Shown here: piece after piece, positions 24,693 to 33,296 of the stretch | Position numbering within the stretch: position 1 is the first letter of the stretch | Layout of the letters: the number at the start of each line of letters is the position of its first letter | Assembly: GCA_900542495.1 (NCBI GenBank) | Contig: UQNW01000023.1 | Span: 1 to 38,229 of the forward strand | Direction: 5' to 3' | DNA: 38,229 bases | DNA from: an uncultured Roseburia sp. | GTDB lineage: Bacteria > Bacillota > Clostridia > Lachnospirales > Lachnospiraceae | The notes under the pieces: generated by a model | What the model was told of the DNA's origin: nothing | The model's input: only the letters and a program-made list of their open reading frames with translations | Database searches by the model: none | Position numbers and translations under genes: made by a program

Positions 24693-25568
24693 ATGTCAGT
24701 AAAAATTGGAAGAAATGATCCATGCTGGTGTGGAAGCGGTAGAAAATATAAAACATGCCATGAGGCGTTTGATGCAAAAATCGCAAAATATGCGGCACAG
24801 GGACACATCGTACCGCAGCATAACATCATTAAAAATGCGGAGCAGATCGCAGGCATCAAAGAGAGCTGCAAGATCAATATTGCAGTTCTGGATTACATTG
24901 AGAAAAACATCCACGAAGGTATGAATACCGCAGAGATCGACAAAATCGTGTATGATATGACAACGAGCATGGGAGGAATCCCGGCACCATTGAATTATGA
25001 GGGTTATCCGTTTTCTGTTTGCACATCTGTGAACGATCAGGTGTGTCATGGTTTCCCTTCAAAAGATGTGATCTTAAAAGCAGGAGATATCATCAACGTG
25101 GATTGTTCCACGATTTTAAACGGATATTTTTCGGATTCTTCCAGAATGTTCTGCATCGGAGAGGTAAGCCTTGAAAAGAAGAAACTTGTTCAGGTTACAA
25201 AGGAATGTGTAGAACTTGGATTAAAAGAAGTAAAACCATGGGGATTCTTAGGAGACATGGGTCAGGCAGTGCATGACCATGCATTTTCCAATGGCTATAC
25301 AGTCGTGCGCGAGATCGGCGGACACGGTGTAGGTCTGGAATTCCACGAGGAGCCGTGGGTAGGCTACAATTCAAGACGTGGTCAGGAGATGTTAATGGTT
25401 CCAGGCATGATCTTTACGATTGAGCCAATGGTCAATATGGGACAGCCGGATATCTATGTAGATTCTGATAATGACTGGGAAGTGTATACAGATGACGGAC
25501 TTCCTTCCGCACAGTGGGAGATTATGGTGCTTGTGACGGAAGACGGTCATGAGGTTTTATGCTGGTAG
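24693..25568 (+). CDS. map: Type I methionine aminopeptidase with SEC-C motif
   Basis: A 291-residue enzyme that removes the initiator Met from new proteins. Residues 1-25 contain the SEC-C zinc motif, GRNDPCWCGSGRKYKTCH, a fusion common in Clostridia and thought to help ribosome docking. The peptidase core has the metal ligands in NVDCSTILNGYFSDSSR, GHGVGLEFHEEP and FTIEPM, and the terminal Glu in the QWEIMVLVTEDG region. The open frame extends to a TTG at 24660 that overlaps the stop of the preceding gene; the ATG at 24693 is the more likely start. Convergent with plsY, 18 bp apart. Confidence 0.95.
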   Translation: MSVKIGRNDPCWCGSGRKYKTCHEAFDAKIAKYAAQGHIVPQHNIIKNAEQIAGIKESCKINIAVLDYIEKNIHEGMNTAEIDKIVYDMTTSMGGIPAPLNYEGYPFSVCTSVNDQVCHGFPSKDVILKAGDIINVDCSTILNGYFSDSSRMFCIGEVSLEKKKLVQVTKECVELGLKEVKPWGFLGDMGQAVHDHAFSNGYTVVREIGGHGVGLEFHEEPWVGYNSRRGQEMLMVPGMIFTIEPMVNMGQPDIYVDSDNDWEVYTDDGLPSAQWEIMVLVTEDGHEVLCW

Positions 25569-25586
25569 AAGACCACAACACGTGGT

Positions 25587-26192
25587 TTACGTGGTATGTT
25601 TGAAAAGGTTTACCGTGAGAGCTTCGCCCTGATACTTGATAAAGTGGCGGTAGATCACAATACCGGAAATAATAACGCAGCCAAGTTTAACCGACGGGAG
25701 TTTGACTGTGAACAGTACACACAGTGCAAAAAGACCGAAGGTGACCACAGACCGGAAGGAGTGTGGGCTTACGACCACAGCCAGGGAAAAGAAAATAAAG
25801 AAAAATGCAAGGTAAACAGCCGGACGCATTTCCGGAAAAAGACCAAGCAGGACTCCAAAAGAGGCGGTGATTGCTTTACCGCCTTTTTCTTTGCGCAAAA
25901 ATGGGAACGCGTGCCCGAACACCGGCGCAACGAGAACCGGAACAAAAAGCAGCGAATGGATGTCAAGAAAATGCTGCCCTAAAAATACCGGGACAAATCC
26001 TTTTGCCAGTTCCAAAATCAGGGAGAGCAGTCCGCAGAAAAACCCACCATACATAAAGGCATTGGCAACGCCCGGATTATGGTCTTTTGGAAGTTCACGG
26101 ATATCAACATGTTTGAGGATTTTTGGCACCCAGTAGGCAAAGAGGGTGCTTCCAAGGACAAAACCAAGGAGTGTAAAAAAGAGATATAACAT
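25587..26192 (-). CDS. plsY: Glycerol-3-phosphate acyltransferase PlsY family
   Basis: A 201-residue integral membrane protein that transfers acyl groups from acyl-phosphate to glycerol-3-phosphate. The three PlsY motifs are visible: GSTLFAYW, NPGVANA and GHAFPFLRKEKGGKAI. About five helices are predicted from hydrophobicity. The open frame reaches 26252, but the ATG at 26192 with GAAAGG upstream starts right at the first helix and is preferred. It follows the glycosyltransferase gene by 65 bp on the same strand, giving a lipid pair. The second motif departs from the usual NPGATN, which may mark a divergent subfamily. Confidence 0.9.
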   Translation of the reverse strand: MLYLFFTLLGFVLGSTLFAYWVPKILKHVDIRELPKDHNPGVANAFMYGGFFCGLLSLILELAKGFVPVFLGQHFLDIHSLLFVPVLVAPVFGHAFPFLRKEKGGKAITASFGVLLGLFPEMRPAVYLAFFFIFFSLAVVVSPHSFRSVVTFGLFALCVLFTVKLPSVKLGCVIISGIVIYRHFIKYQGEALTVNLFKHTT

Positions 26193-26257
26193 AAAATAAA
26201 ACCTTTCGTAGTAATAGTGACGTGGCGCAGAAAAGCATAACCGCAGCCACAAAATAA

Positions 26258-27370
26258 TCAGACAGTGAGATCTTCTAATAATTTTACAATCTGCATAGCG
26301 GCGTCAGGCTTACGTTCCCTGCGCTGTGCGGATAACATCTGATCGCGCAGTGCATCATTGTGGATCAGTGCCTTGCCAAGCTGCACCTGTTTGGAGAGAT
26401 GCTTTGACGAGACAGAGAGATGTCTTGCACCAAAAAACCGCAGGTTTGCAGTCTCACATCCCGGAATTGGAGCGGTGTGGACGATCGGAATATTTTTTAC
26501 AAGAGATTCCGTTGAGGTAAGCCCGCCAGGCTTGGTATAAATAACATCGCAGGCGTCCATAAAAAGGGATACATGGTTGGTGTAGCCTATAATGTGAACC
26601 CGTTTGTTAAAATGAAATTCTTTTCGTAAAATGCGCTCAATCTTAGTATTATTTCCGCAGATGATCACGATATGTTCGCCATTCCGGCAGCGGAGTGCAA
26701 GCTCAGCGGCAAAAACAGCCAGCTTTCCAAATCCCATACTGCCACTCATAACAAGAAACATCGGAACATCCAGAGGCAGATGCAGTTTTTCCCTTGCTGC
26801 GTCTTTAGATGCATTGCTGCAGAAATCCTGTCGCACCGGGATTCCGTATGGAAGCAGCTTTTCCCTCGGAACACCACGTTTTACATATTCGGGAATGAGA
26901 TCCTTATGAGGGATCACGTAATAGTCAAGGTTTGTTTCTTCCCAGAATGGAATACAAGTGTAGTCTGTTCCGACTGCAACAGCAGGAATGCGCAGCAATT
27001 TCTTCTTTTTCATATAAGTCATTGTTTCCGCAGGGTAAAGGTGCGGGGTGACAACAATGTCAAAATGATTTTCTTCAATGTAAGATGCTAACTTTTTCCC
27101 TAACAGTGCGTTGGCAAAATAGACAGGGGATTTCCTTCTGGAACTGGAGATCAGCATGCCTAATTTATAAATGAATCCGAAAAAGAATGGTATATGTTTT
27201 ACAATGCCAACATAAGCTCCGGCAACAGCGTGTGAAGTGCGTTTCCCGGATAAAAGAAACATATCTAACATTTCCACGGTATGCCCTTTTTGCTCGGCAG
27301 CTTCCTTCACTGCCTTTCCGGCACTGTTATGTCCTTCTCCTGTGTCACAGGATAATATCAAAATTTTCAT
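26258..27370 (-). CDS. MGDG synthase-like diacylglycerol glycosyltransferase
   Basis: A 370-residue GT28-type glycosyltransferase of the MGDG synthase / UgtP group, which adds glucose or galactose to diacylglycerol at the membrane face. The N-terminal MKILILSCDTGEGHNSAGKAVKEA is the group's lipid-side signature (TGxGHNxAA). The C-terminal half has GSMGFGK, VIICGNN, IGYTNHVSLFMDACDVIYTKPGGLTSTES, where PGG-T-E is the nucleotide-sugar site. Start follows AAAGGGA. It is co-oriented with plsY, so glycolipid and phospholipid steps may be co-regulated. Confidence 0.9.
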   Translation of the reverse strand: MKILILSCDTGEGHNSAGKAVKEAAEQKGHTVEMLDMFLLSGKRTSHAVAGAYVGIVKHIPFFFGFIYKLGMLISSSRRKSPVYFANALLGKKLASYIEENHFDIVVTPHLYPAETMTYMKKKKLLRIPAVAVGTDYTCIPFWEETNLDYYVIPHKDLIPEYVKRGVPREKLLPYGIPVRQDFCSNASKDAAREKLHLPLDVPMFLVMSGSMGFGKLAVFAAELALRCRNGEHIVIICGNNTKIERILRKEFHFNKRVHIIGYTNHVSLFMDACDVIYTKPGGLTSTESLVKNIPIVHTAPIPGCETANLRFFGARHLSVSSKHLSKQVQLGKALIHNDALRDQMLSAQRRERKPDAAMQIVKLLEDLTV

Positions 27371-27456
27371 AAATCTATAGAATCCCTTTCAAATATCGGC
27401 TATAATCAGTGTAGCATATCGTATCTGAAATTACGAGAGAAATTCTAGGAATGGAT

Positions 27457-27476
27457 AATTACTGTTCACAGTAATT
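27457..27476. promoter_or_regulatory. Perfect inverted repeat in a divergent intergenic region
   Basis: AATTACTG-ttca-CAGTAATT: a perfect 8-bp stem with a 4-nt loop, 18 bp before the start at 27495 and between divergent genes. It may be an operator or a 5' mRNA hairpin. Confidence 0.5.
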
Positions 27477-27494
27477 AATTCGGGAGAGGAAAAG

Positions 27495-27929
27495 ATGAAG
27501 TTATCAGGGAAAAAAGGAACAGGACAGCCGAAAAAGAAATCTGAAGGAAAACCGAAGAATACGCAGATCCGGGAAAAAGTGCCGGGAGACTGGCTTTATA
27601 TGACACCGCAGGAGATCGGTGTGCGGCAGATTTATGAAGCGTTTGGTGAGCAGGACGGTTACGAATTGGAAATATGGGAAGATGCAGGCGTTTTAGAGAT
27701 TGGAATGGCAGACGGAGCATCGGTGGATATTGAGACAGCGCAGATTCATCCAAAAGATGAGATCACGGCTTCTTTTGCCGCAGAGCATCAGGCAAAATCC
27801 GTTTTCCTTGTTACCTTTAAGCCGGAAACTTATGAGGAAGCAACAAACGTCATGCGCAGGATCATTGGAAAAACAGGCGGCTTCTTTTGCGGAGACACGG
27901 AAGACTTTACACCGCTGTTTGAGGGATAA
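27495..27929 (+). CDS. Hypothetical 144-residue protein
   Basis: I do not recognise it. Residues 1-30 are very basic and probably disordered (KLSGKKGTGQPKKKSEGKPK). The folded part (about 35-144) is acidic and appears alpha/beta: GDWLYMTPQEIGVRQIYEAF, YELEIWEDAGVLEIGMADGASVDIE, KSVFLVTFKPETYEEATNVMRRII. No catalytic motif is seen. Start follows GGGAGAGG. It leads a run of co-directional genes (27989, 28614, 29423) with short gaps, which suggests an operon. Confidence 0.7.
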   Translation: MKLSGKKGTGQPKKKSEGKPKNTQIREKVPGDWLYMTPQEIGVRQIYEAFGEQDGYELEIWEDAGVLEIGMADGASVDIETAQIHPKDEITASFAAEHQAKSVFLVTFKPETYEEATNVMRRIIGKTGGFFCGDTEDFTPLFEG

Positions 27930-27988
27930 GTGAAACATGTTTTCGGAAAAAAGAGGGATTTACGGACAAAGCTAAGAGCAATGAGGGG

Positions 27989-28627
27989 ATGGAAAACAGC
28001 ATGAATTTCGATTACATAAAAGACGCTGAACCGGCTACAGAGGACTTGAAGCAGTTATACGATGCCCTGTATAGAAATCTGGAGAAAGCAGAGGAATTAT
28101 ATTGGACGAGACCGCAGAGATGCGGCATGATGCTGCGCAAGGCGACAGAAAAAATATGCCGTATTTATAATGGATATTATGGGATTCATTTTCCGGAAAG
28201 TGCCACATTGGAAGATTACCTCTGCTATACAAGGGAGGATGACCACAATGCTATGGTGAGCCGTTTCCTCAGTGTGGTGCGCAAGGAGCAGCGCGACCGT
28301 CTGGAATGGCTTCGGGTGTGGGGCGATGAGTGCGTATTCATGGAGGAAAATCCGGATGAGATCCGTCATAATGCGGATAAACTTTACCTGATCGTCAAGA
28401 AAATGATGGTTTACATGTTAGAAGCGACAAAAGAAATGTGCACACGCATTGATCATATGGAGAATCTGCAGGGAAGAAATTTTGCGGATGATATTTTACC
28501 GGGTTATCAGTCAGAGGAAGAGATAGAAGCATTGGAGGAACAGCGGAAGAAGGAGCAGAAGAAGAGTTTCTGGGCTTCCCTGTTTGGACGAGAAAAAAAG
28601 ACAGGAGAGAAACATGTCACAGATTAA
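27989..28627 (+). CDS. Hypothetical 212-residue helical protein
   Basis: An unrecognised, mainly helical soluble protein. Residues 15-150 have features of a DUF4145-like helical fold (LEKAEELYWTRPQRCGMMLRKATEKICRIY), and the C-terminus is a charged coiled-coil-like tail (EEEIEALEEQRKKEQKK) ending SFWASLFGREKKTGEKHVTD. ATG 27989 sits directly on its GAGGGG, so ATG 28001 (MNFDYIKD) may be the real start. Its end overlaps the start of the HAD gene by 14 bp, which implies coupled translation. Confidence 0.7.
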   Translation: MENSMNFDYIKDAEPATEDLKQLYDALYRNLEKAEELYWTRPQRCGMMLRKATEKICRIYNGYYGIHFPESATLEDYLCYTREDDHNAMVSRFLSVVRKEQRDRLEWLRVWGDECVFMEENPDEIRHNADKLYLIVKKMMVYMLEATKEMCTRIDHMENLQGRNFADDILPGYQSEEEIEALEEQRKKEQKKSFWASLFGREKKTGEKHVTD

Positions 28628-29396
28628 ATTGATCGCCAGCGATCTCGATGGAACGTTATTACTGAATTTTGCAAAACACTGCAATCCGGAATTATTTCCG
28701 ATTGTAGAAAAATTAACAAAAAAAGGAATCTATTTTGTGCCGGCAAGCGGAAGGCAGTATGTGAATCTGCAAAAGTTATTCGCCCCGGTAAAAGACGATA
28801 TTATGTACCTGTGCGAAAATGGTGCACTCGTGATGCACAGCAATCAGGTGTTAGTCAAGAGGCAGTTTGAAGATTCTCTTGCGTTAGATATTTGTCACAC
28901 GGTGATGGATCATCCGGATTGCGAGATCGTGATCTCAGGCGAGCGGACTTCTTATCTCATTCCAAAGTCGAAAGATTTTGTCACACATGTGCGGGATGTC
29001 GTTGGAAACCACGTGACGGTGATCGACGCGCCGGAACGCATTGAGGAGCCGATCATCAAAGTGTCGTATTTTACAGAGCCGGACAAGCAGGAAAAGGCAA
29101 CAACAGCATTTCGTGAAAAATATCCAGCCGACCAGTGCATTATCGTCACATCCGGAAACCGCTGGGTGGATTTTGCACCGCTGGGGACAAGCAAAGGCGC
29201 TGCGTTAAAGGAAATCGGCGAGAGGCTTGGAATCGCACCGGATGAGATGGCAGCATTTGGTGATAACGAAAACGACAGAACAATGTTGGAGTTTGTCGGA
29301 CATCCATATCTTATGGAAGTATGTAATCCAACCATGGAAAATATCGTGGCAGAGAGGTGTAAAAAAGTGGAAGACTCCCTGAAACAGTTTTTATAG
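28614..29396 (+). CDS. Cof-type HAD-IIB phosphatase
   Basis: A 260-residue sugar-phosphate type phosphatase. Motif I is DLDGTLL (nucleophile Asp), the motif II region is VPASGRQY, and motif IV is FGDNENDRTML, with the conserved GTSKGAALKEIGERLGI ahead. The cap is inserted after motif II, as in type IIB. The open frame could start at 28584, but ATG 28614 after AGGAGA directly precedes SQIKLIASDLDG and is preferred. It overlaps the preceding gene by 14 bp. The substrate cannot be deduced. Confidence 0.92.
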   Translation: MSQIKLIASDLDGTLLLNFAKHCNPELFPIVEKLTKKGIYFVPASGRQYVNLQKLFAPVKDDIMYLCENGALVMHSNQVLVKRQFEDSLALDICHTVMDHPDCEIVISGERTSYLIPKSKDFVTHVRDVVGNHVTVIDAPERIEEPIIKVSYFTEPDKQEKATTAFREKYPADQCIIVTSGNRWVDFAPLGTSKGAALKEIGERLGIAPDEMAAFGDNENDRTMLEFVGHPYLMEVCNPTMENIVAERCKKVEDSLKQFL

Positions 29397-29422
29397 AAAC
29401 TGTCACTACAAAGGAAATTTAA

Positions 29423-31024
29423 ATGAAAAAATTATTATCAGGATCTTATTACTTTGCGATACTTATAGGGCTTATATTTATCATTTGCGGTTTTCTGTTT
29501 GCAGGAAATGAAACGAGTTTTCGCAAAGGGGAGGTTGCCGGGAAGCAGACGATCACACCCCAGAGTGTAGAGCAGATCGACAAAATGACAAAAGAATACA
29601 TTTTTTCGGGTGATGATTTCAGACAGGAAAACGTTACGCTTGTGTTCTATTCGATACATTTGCGCGTTGCGGTGTATGAAGATGGAGAGAAGATTTATGA
29701 AGTGAAACCGGTTTCCTCTGTTTTCGGAAAAACACCGGGATCTCTGTGGAATTTTATAGAAATCAGACCGGATTGTGACCAGGTGGTCGTGCGGACGGAA
29801 GCTGTGTACCAGAGAGTCAGCAGCGAGACGCTTTCTTTTTACATTGGAGAGTCCGTGAACGAGGTGCTCAGTCTGATAAGAGGTTCTGCGTTGGCAGCAG
29901 TAGTCTGCGTGTTAGAACTGGCAATCGGAATCTTTCTGATCTTATATTATGTGATTGTAAACAGAGAAATCAATATCGACAATTATGTACTTTATTTCGG
30001 GCTGTTTGCCTTGTTTATGGGAGCGTGGTCCTTAAATGAGACGGTAATGATGGCACTTCTTATTCCGAATGTGGTCGCAAGCTCGAATCTGGGCTATATA
30101 CTGATCATGCTCATGCCGGCTCCGTTTGCATTGTTTGTACATGGATTTTTAATGCCGGAAGATAAGTGGATTGCAGGAACAATTTCACTGCTCAGTGTTG
30201 TAAATATGGTGGCGTGCATATTGCTTCACATGACAGGAATACTGGAATTTCGGGAATCCGCAACGTTTACCCATATTCTTATGGCGTTAGGCATTCCGTA
30301 TCTTGGCTGTGCGCTGTACCATTATGTGAAAAAACATGGCATGAATAAAATCGCAAAAACGAATATTGTCGGGATCGTTATCCTTTTTGTGGCTTTTTTG
30401 GCAGATATTACTTCTTTTTATATTATTTCAAGTGTTGTGGATGTTCTGGGAAAAACCGGATTTCTTGTTTATATCTGTCTGCTGGCATGGCTTGCAGCAT
30501 CAGATTCCATGGAAAAACTTCATGAAGGACAGAAGGCGGCAATTTACAAAGAACTGGCATTGAAAGACATCCTGACCGGATTATACAGCAGGAATGCTTA
30601 TGATGAGTGGGAAAAGGATCATCTTCACCCGCAGCGGACAGCGATTGCGATGTTTGACCTGAATAACCTGAAAAAATGTAATGATAAATTTGGACATGAA
30701 GCCGGTGATGCTTATCTGAAAACTGCATCAGAGATGATCACGAATGCGTTTGCAAAAGAAAACACCATTTACCGTATCGGTGGTGACGAGTTCTGTGTGA
30801 TCATGCCTAACGCACAGGAGAGCAGTATCAAAGGCGCGATGGAGAGACTTTTAGAACTTCAGGAGCAGTATAATGGATCAAAGAACGGCGTAGAGGTGGA
30901 GATTGCCTGTGGCTATGCTTTCTATGATGACAATATGGATTGCAGCTTTGTGGATACCAGAAAGAGAGCGGATACATATATGTATGAAAATAAGCGGAGA
31001 CTGAAGGAACGCGGGGAGAGGTAG
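29423..31024 (+). CDS. Membrane diguanylate cyclase (7TM sensor, GGDEF)
   Basis: A 533-residue protein. Order: one N-terminal helix (7-27), an extracellular beta-rich domain (about 30-145), seven hydrophobic helices (about 150-365, of 7TMR-DISM type) and a GGDEF domain (about 370-530). The active site YRIGGDEFCV is intact, and FDLNNLKKCNDKFGHEAGD matches the substrate site, so cyclic di-GMP synthesis is expected. The allosteric RxxD inhibition site usually five residues upstream of GGDEF is absent (AKEN there). Start follows AAGGA. It follows the HAD gene by 26 bp and precedes spoIIID. Confidence 0.93.
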   Translation: MKKLLSGSYYFAILIGLIFIICGFLFAGNETSFRKGEVAGKQTITPQSVEQIDKMTKEYIFSGDDFRQENVTLVFYSIHLRVAVYEDGEKIYEVKPVSSVFGKTPGSLWNFIEIRPDCDQVVVRTEAVYQRVSSETLSFYIGESVNEVLSLIRGSALAAVVCVLELAIGIFLILYYVIVNREINIDNYVLYFGLFALFMGAWSLNETVMMALLIPNVVASSNLGYILIMLMPAPFALFVHGFLMPEDKWIAGTISLLSVVNMVACILLHMTGILEFRESATFTHILMALGIPYLGCALYHYVKKHGMNKIAKTNIVGIVILFVAFLADITSFYIISSVVDVLGKTGFLVYICLLAWLAASDSMEKLHEGQKAAIYKELALKDILTGLYSRNAYDEWEKDHLHPQRTAIAMFDLNNLKKCNDKFGHEAGDAYLKTASEMITNAFAKENTIYRIGGDEFCVIMPNAQESSIKGAMERLLELQEQYNGSKNGVEVEIACGYAFYDDNMDCSFVDTRKRADTYMYENKRRLKERGER

Positions 31025-31082
31025 ACAGCGGACAGATATTATGATGAAGATGCAGGCAAAAAAAGTGGATAAATAAATGATA

Positions 31083-31111
31083 GTCTAAACAAAAATTTCA
31101 CAGCATACAAT
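31083..31111 (+). promoter_or_regulatory. Candidate sigma-E promoter of spoIIID
   Basis: GTCTAAA (31083-31089), 14 bp, CATACAAT (31104-31111). The -10 is an exact match to the sigma-E form. spoIIID is a sigma-E gene in known spore formers, which supports the call. Confidence 0.7.
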
Positions 31112-31140
31112 GTAAAAACAAGTATTGCAGGGGAATTTTT

Positions 31141-31395
31141 TTGAAAGGTTATATTGAGGAAAGAGCAATTGAGATAGCAAGATATATTATCGACAACAAC
31201 ACGACGGTAAGACAGGCAGCGAAGCATTTTGGAATTTCAAAATCAACTGTACATAAAGACGTGACCGAGCGGCTTGAAAAAATCAATGCCTCAATGGCAG
31301 CAGAGACCAGAAAAGTTTTAGACGTCAATAAATCCGAGCGTCATATCCGCGGAGGGCTGGCGACGAAAGAAAAGTATTTACATATGCATGGGTAA
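31141..31395 (+). CDS. spoIIID: Stage III sporulation protein D, transcription factor
   Basis: An 84-residue DNA-binding protein that adjusts mother-cell sporulation gene expression under sigma-E and sigma-K. The helix-turn-helix TVRQAAKHFGISKSTVHKDV (about 22-41) is typical, and the family tail RHIRGGLATKEKYLH is present. Length agrees with the family (80-95). Translation starts at TTG (31141), seven bases after GGGG (31130-31133). A candidate sigma-E promoter ends 30 bp before it. Confidence 0.97.
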   Translation: MKGYIEERAIEIARYIIDNNTTVRQAAKHFGISKSTVHKDVTERLEKINASMAAETRKVLDVNKSERHIRGGLATKEKYLHMHG

Positions 31396-31482
31396 TTGAG
31401 ATGTTGTGGCAGAAAAATGTCTCGTAGGAACATAAGTTGTGTTATAATATGTCCATACAAAAAACGTATGGAGTGACAACGA

Positions 31483-32196
31483 ATGAAAAACAAAAAATGG
31501 AAACAATTTGAAAAACTAACAGACCAATGTTATATGAATATGATTGGAGCCGATAAGGATGGAACCTGCTGGGAAAAGGCATTTGAGATTTTAATGGAGA
31601 TCGTCCGGGAAGAAAGACAAAAAGAACTGAGCTGGTGTCAGGAAGTATATATGCTGGACGAAAACACCGATTATCAATATGATATTTCAGGATGGATTGA
31701 GGATTGTCTGGATGAAATTGATATGCGGGAACAGTATGATGTATTGCTTATGATGTGTGATACTTTGTTAAAAATGTTTTCATGGCCAGACTACACAGGT
31801 TCTGATCTGAAATTCAGAAAAAGTTGTGTGTTAGAGGCTCTCGGAAGAAAAAACGAAGCAGTTTCATTCTGCTGTAAATGGTTTGAAAAAGAACCGGAAA
31901 ATATCATGGCAGCGACCGCTTATGTCTATGCATTGATCGGGGCAAAAGAATATGAAACAGCAGAAAAACTGATTCATCAGTTCATCATAGACGAATCAGA
32001 ATGCCTTGAGGAAAATGAAATTATGTTCCGTGCCGCAGCAAAGTATTATGGGGCAATCGGGGACAAAACCAAAAAGAAACAGTTAGATAAAGTGTTAAAA
32101 GAATACGAAGCCTATGTGGACAGAATGATTGAAGAAGAATGGTTAGGCAGCGACGAAGATGATTGGTTTGAGGAGGAAGAGCTTCCGTTTGATTAA
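31483..32196 (+). CDS. TPR-like hypothetical protein
   Basis: A 237-residue acidic, helical protein. The segment about 100-200 (VLEALGRKNEAVSFCCKWFEKEPENIMAATAYVYALIGAKEYETAEKLI) has helix pairs with the small/large residue spacing of tetratricopeptide repeats. The C-terminus is very acidic (SDEDDWFEEEELPFD). No enzyme motif is present, so a binding role is possible. A TATAAT box lies at 31443-31448, but the -35 is poor. The start has only a weak ribosome site. Confidence 0.65.
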   Translation: MKNKKWKQFEKLTDQCYMNMIGADKDGTCWEKAFEILMEIVREERQKELSWCQEVYMLDENTDYQYDISGWIEDCLDEIDMREQYDVLLMMCDTLLKMFSWPDYTGSDLKFRKSCVLEALGRKNEAVSFCCKWFEKEPENIMAATAYVYALIGAKEYETAEKLIHQFIIDESECLEENEIMFRAAAKYYGAIGDKTKKKQLDKVLKEYEAYVDRMIEEEWLGSDEDDWFEEEELPFD

Positions 32197-32260
32197 GATG
32201 TGTGGATGATATATGCATTTGCCGGATGGATAAAATAGTTAGGCTGATAGAAAATAGTCC

Positions 32261-32288
32261 TTGCATTTCTTTTATGCATGTGTATAAT
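32261..32288 (+). promoter_or_regulatory. Promoter of thiamine operon
   Basis: TTGCAT (32261-32266), 16 bp, perfect TATAAT (32283-32288). It drives the TPP leader. Confidence 0.75.
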
Positions 32289-32397
32289 AAAATTGTTGTT
32301 GAAGACAACACATCATCACATGAATGGTGTGGATAACTGAAAAGGATATATCATATGGCGGCAATCAGTGATGCAGCCGGCAGGATGATATTGGAAA

Positions 32398-32478
32398 ACG
32401 GGGTGCTCGCACAGGCGGGCTGAGAGTAAGCGGAAGCTTTAACCCAGAACCTGATTTGGATAATGCCAACGTAGGGAG
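32398..32478 (+). ncRNA. TPP riboswitch (THI element)
   Basis: The aptamer shows GGGGTGCTCGCACAGGCGGG-type sequence with CTGAGAG, then ACCC (helix P3 side), GAACCTGAT, GGATAATGCC and the closing CGTAGGGA. These are the invariant blocks of the thiamine pyrophosphate aptamer. It is followed by an intrinsic terminator (32507-32541) and the thiE-thiD-cytX-thiW genes, so TPP binding should stop transcription. Confidence 0.97.
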
Positions 32479-32506
32479 ATAATGGAGCGCAAGAGCGTAT
32501 TTTGTG

Positions 32507-32541
32507 TGCAGGAATCTTTGGTTGGGTTCCTGCATTTTTTT
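32507..32541 (+). terminator. Terminator of TPP riboswitch
   Basis: TGCAGGAA (32507-32514) pairs with TTCCTGCA (32527-32534), followed by a run of seven T. Confidence 0.93.
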
Positions 32542-32550
32542 GAGGAAATA

Positions 32551-32637
32551 GTGTGAAAAATAAATTTTTCACACTCGAGATTTGTGTCTGCGCTCACTTG
32601 GCACAAACTCGTTATGCGCGAAAGGCGTGCGCAGAAA
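32551..32637 (+). other. Three consecutive hairpins before thiE
   Basis: GTGTGAAAAA-taaa-TTTTTCACAC (32551-32574, perfect 10 bp), then TTTGTG...CACAAA flanked by GAG/CTC, then TGCGC-gaaaggcgt-GCGCA. They lie between the riboswitch terminator and the thiE ribosome site. With the leader, aptamer and terminator they account for the gene-free stretch 32197-32648. Confidence 0.6.
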
Positions 32638-32648
32638 TGAGGATTAAA

Positions 32649-33284
32649 ATGAACATCACAAGAGAACAGTTAAAATTATACGCTGTCACAGACCGCAGCT
32701 GGCTTGGCAGTGAGACACTGTATGAGCAGGTAGAGAAAGCGTTAAAAGGCGGCGTGACCTTAGTGCAGCTTCGTGAGAAAACTCTCGATGAGGCAGCTTT
32801 TGAGAAAGAAGGACAGGAGTTATTAGAACTTTGTCATCATTACAATGTACCGCTTATCATCAATGACAACGTGGAACTTGCAAAAAAAATCCATGCAGAC
32901 GGAGTTCACATCGGACAGTCTGATATGGAGATAAAAAATGCAAGAGAGCTTCTTGGAGCAGATAAGATTATCGGCGTGACAGCAAAGACGATAGAGCAGG
33001 CAAAAGCAGCAGAAACTGCCGGAGCAGATTATCTTGGAAGCGGAGCAGTTTTTGGAACAAGCACGAAAGCAGATGCAAAACCGATGGAATTAGATTTGTT
33101 TCAGGAAATCTGTGAGAGTGTAACAATTCCGGTTGTTGCGATCGGAGGGATCAACGCAGACAATGTCCTTCGGCTGAAAGGCAGAAAGATGGCGGGAGCA
33201 GCAGTTGTCAGCGGCATTTTCGCATGTGAAGATATTGAAAAAGGAACAAGAGAATTACTTGAAAAAGTAGCAAGTATCATTTAA
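32649..33284 (+). CDS. thiE: Thiamine-phosphate synthase
   Basis: A 211-residue TIM-barrel enzyme that joins HMP pyrophosphate and thiazole phosphate to thiamine phosphate. Motifs: VTDRSWLG, VQLREK, LIINDNVELA, DGVHIGQSD, and the phosphate-binding GSGAVFGTSTKAD; PVVAIGGINADN closes the barrel. An upstream GTG frame begins at 32553 inside the hairpins and is rejected; ATG 32649 with GAGG (32639-32642) gives the family's normal length. First gene of the TPP-controlled operon. Confidence 0.96.
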   Translation: MNITREQLKLYAVTDRSWLGSETLYEQVEKALKGGVTLVQLREKTLDEAAFEKEGQELLELCHHYNVPLIINDNVELAKKIHADGVHIGQSDMEIKNARELLGADKIIGVTAKTIEQAKAAETAGADYLGSGAVFGTSTKADAKPMELDLFQEICESVTIPVVAIGGINADNVLRLKGRKMAGAAVVSGIFACEDIEKGTRELLEKVASII

Positions 33285-33296
33285 TTAGGTAGGAAC

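Noticed and set aside
32553..32648. GTG-initiated N-terminal extension of ThiE
   Set aside because: It starts within a perfect hairpin and has no family support; ATG 32649 has a good ribosome site and gives the normal length.
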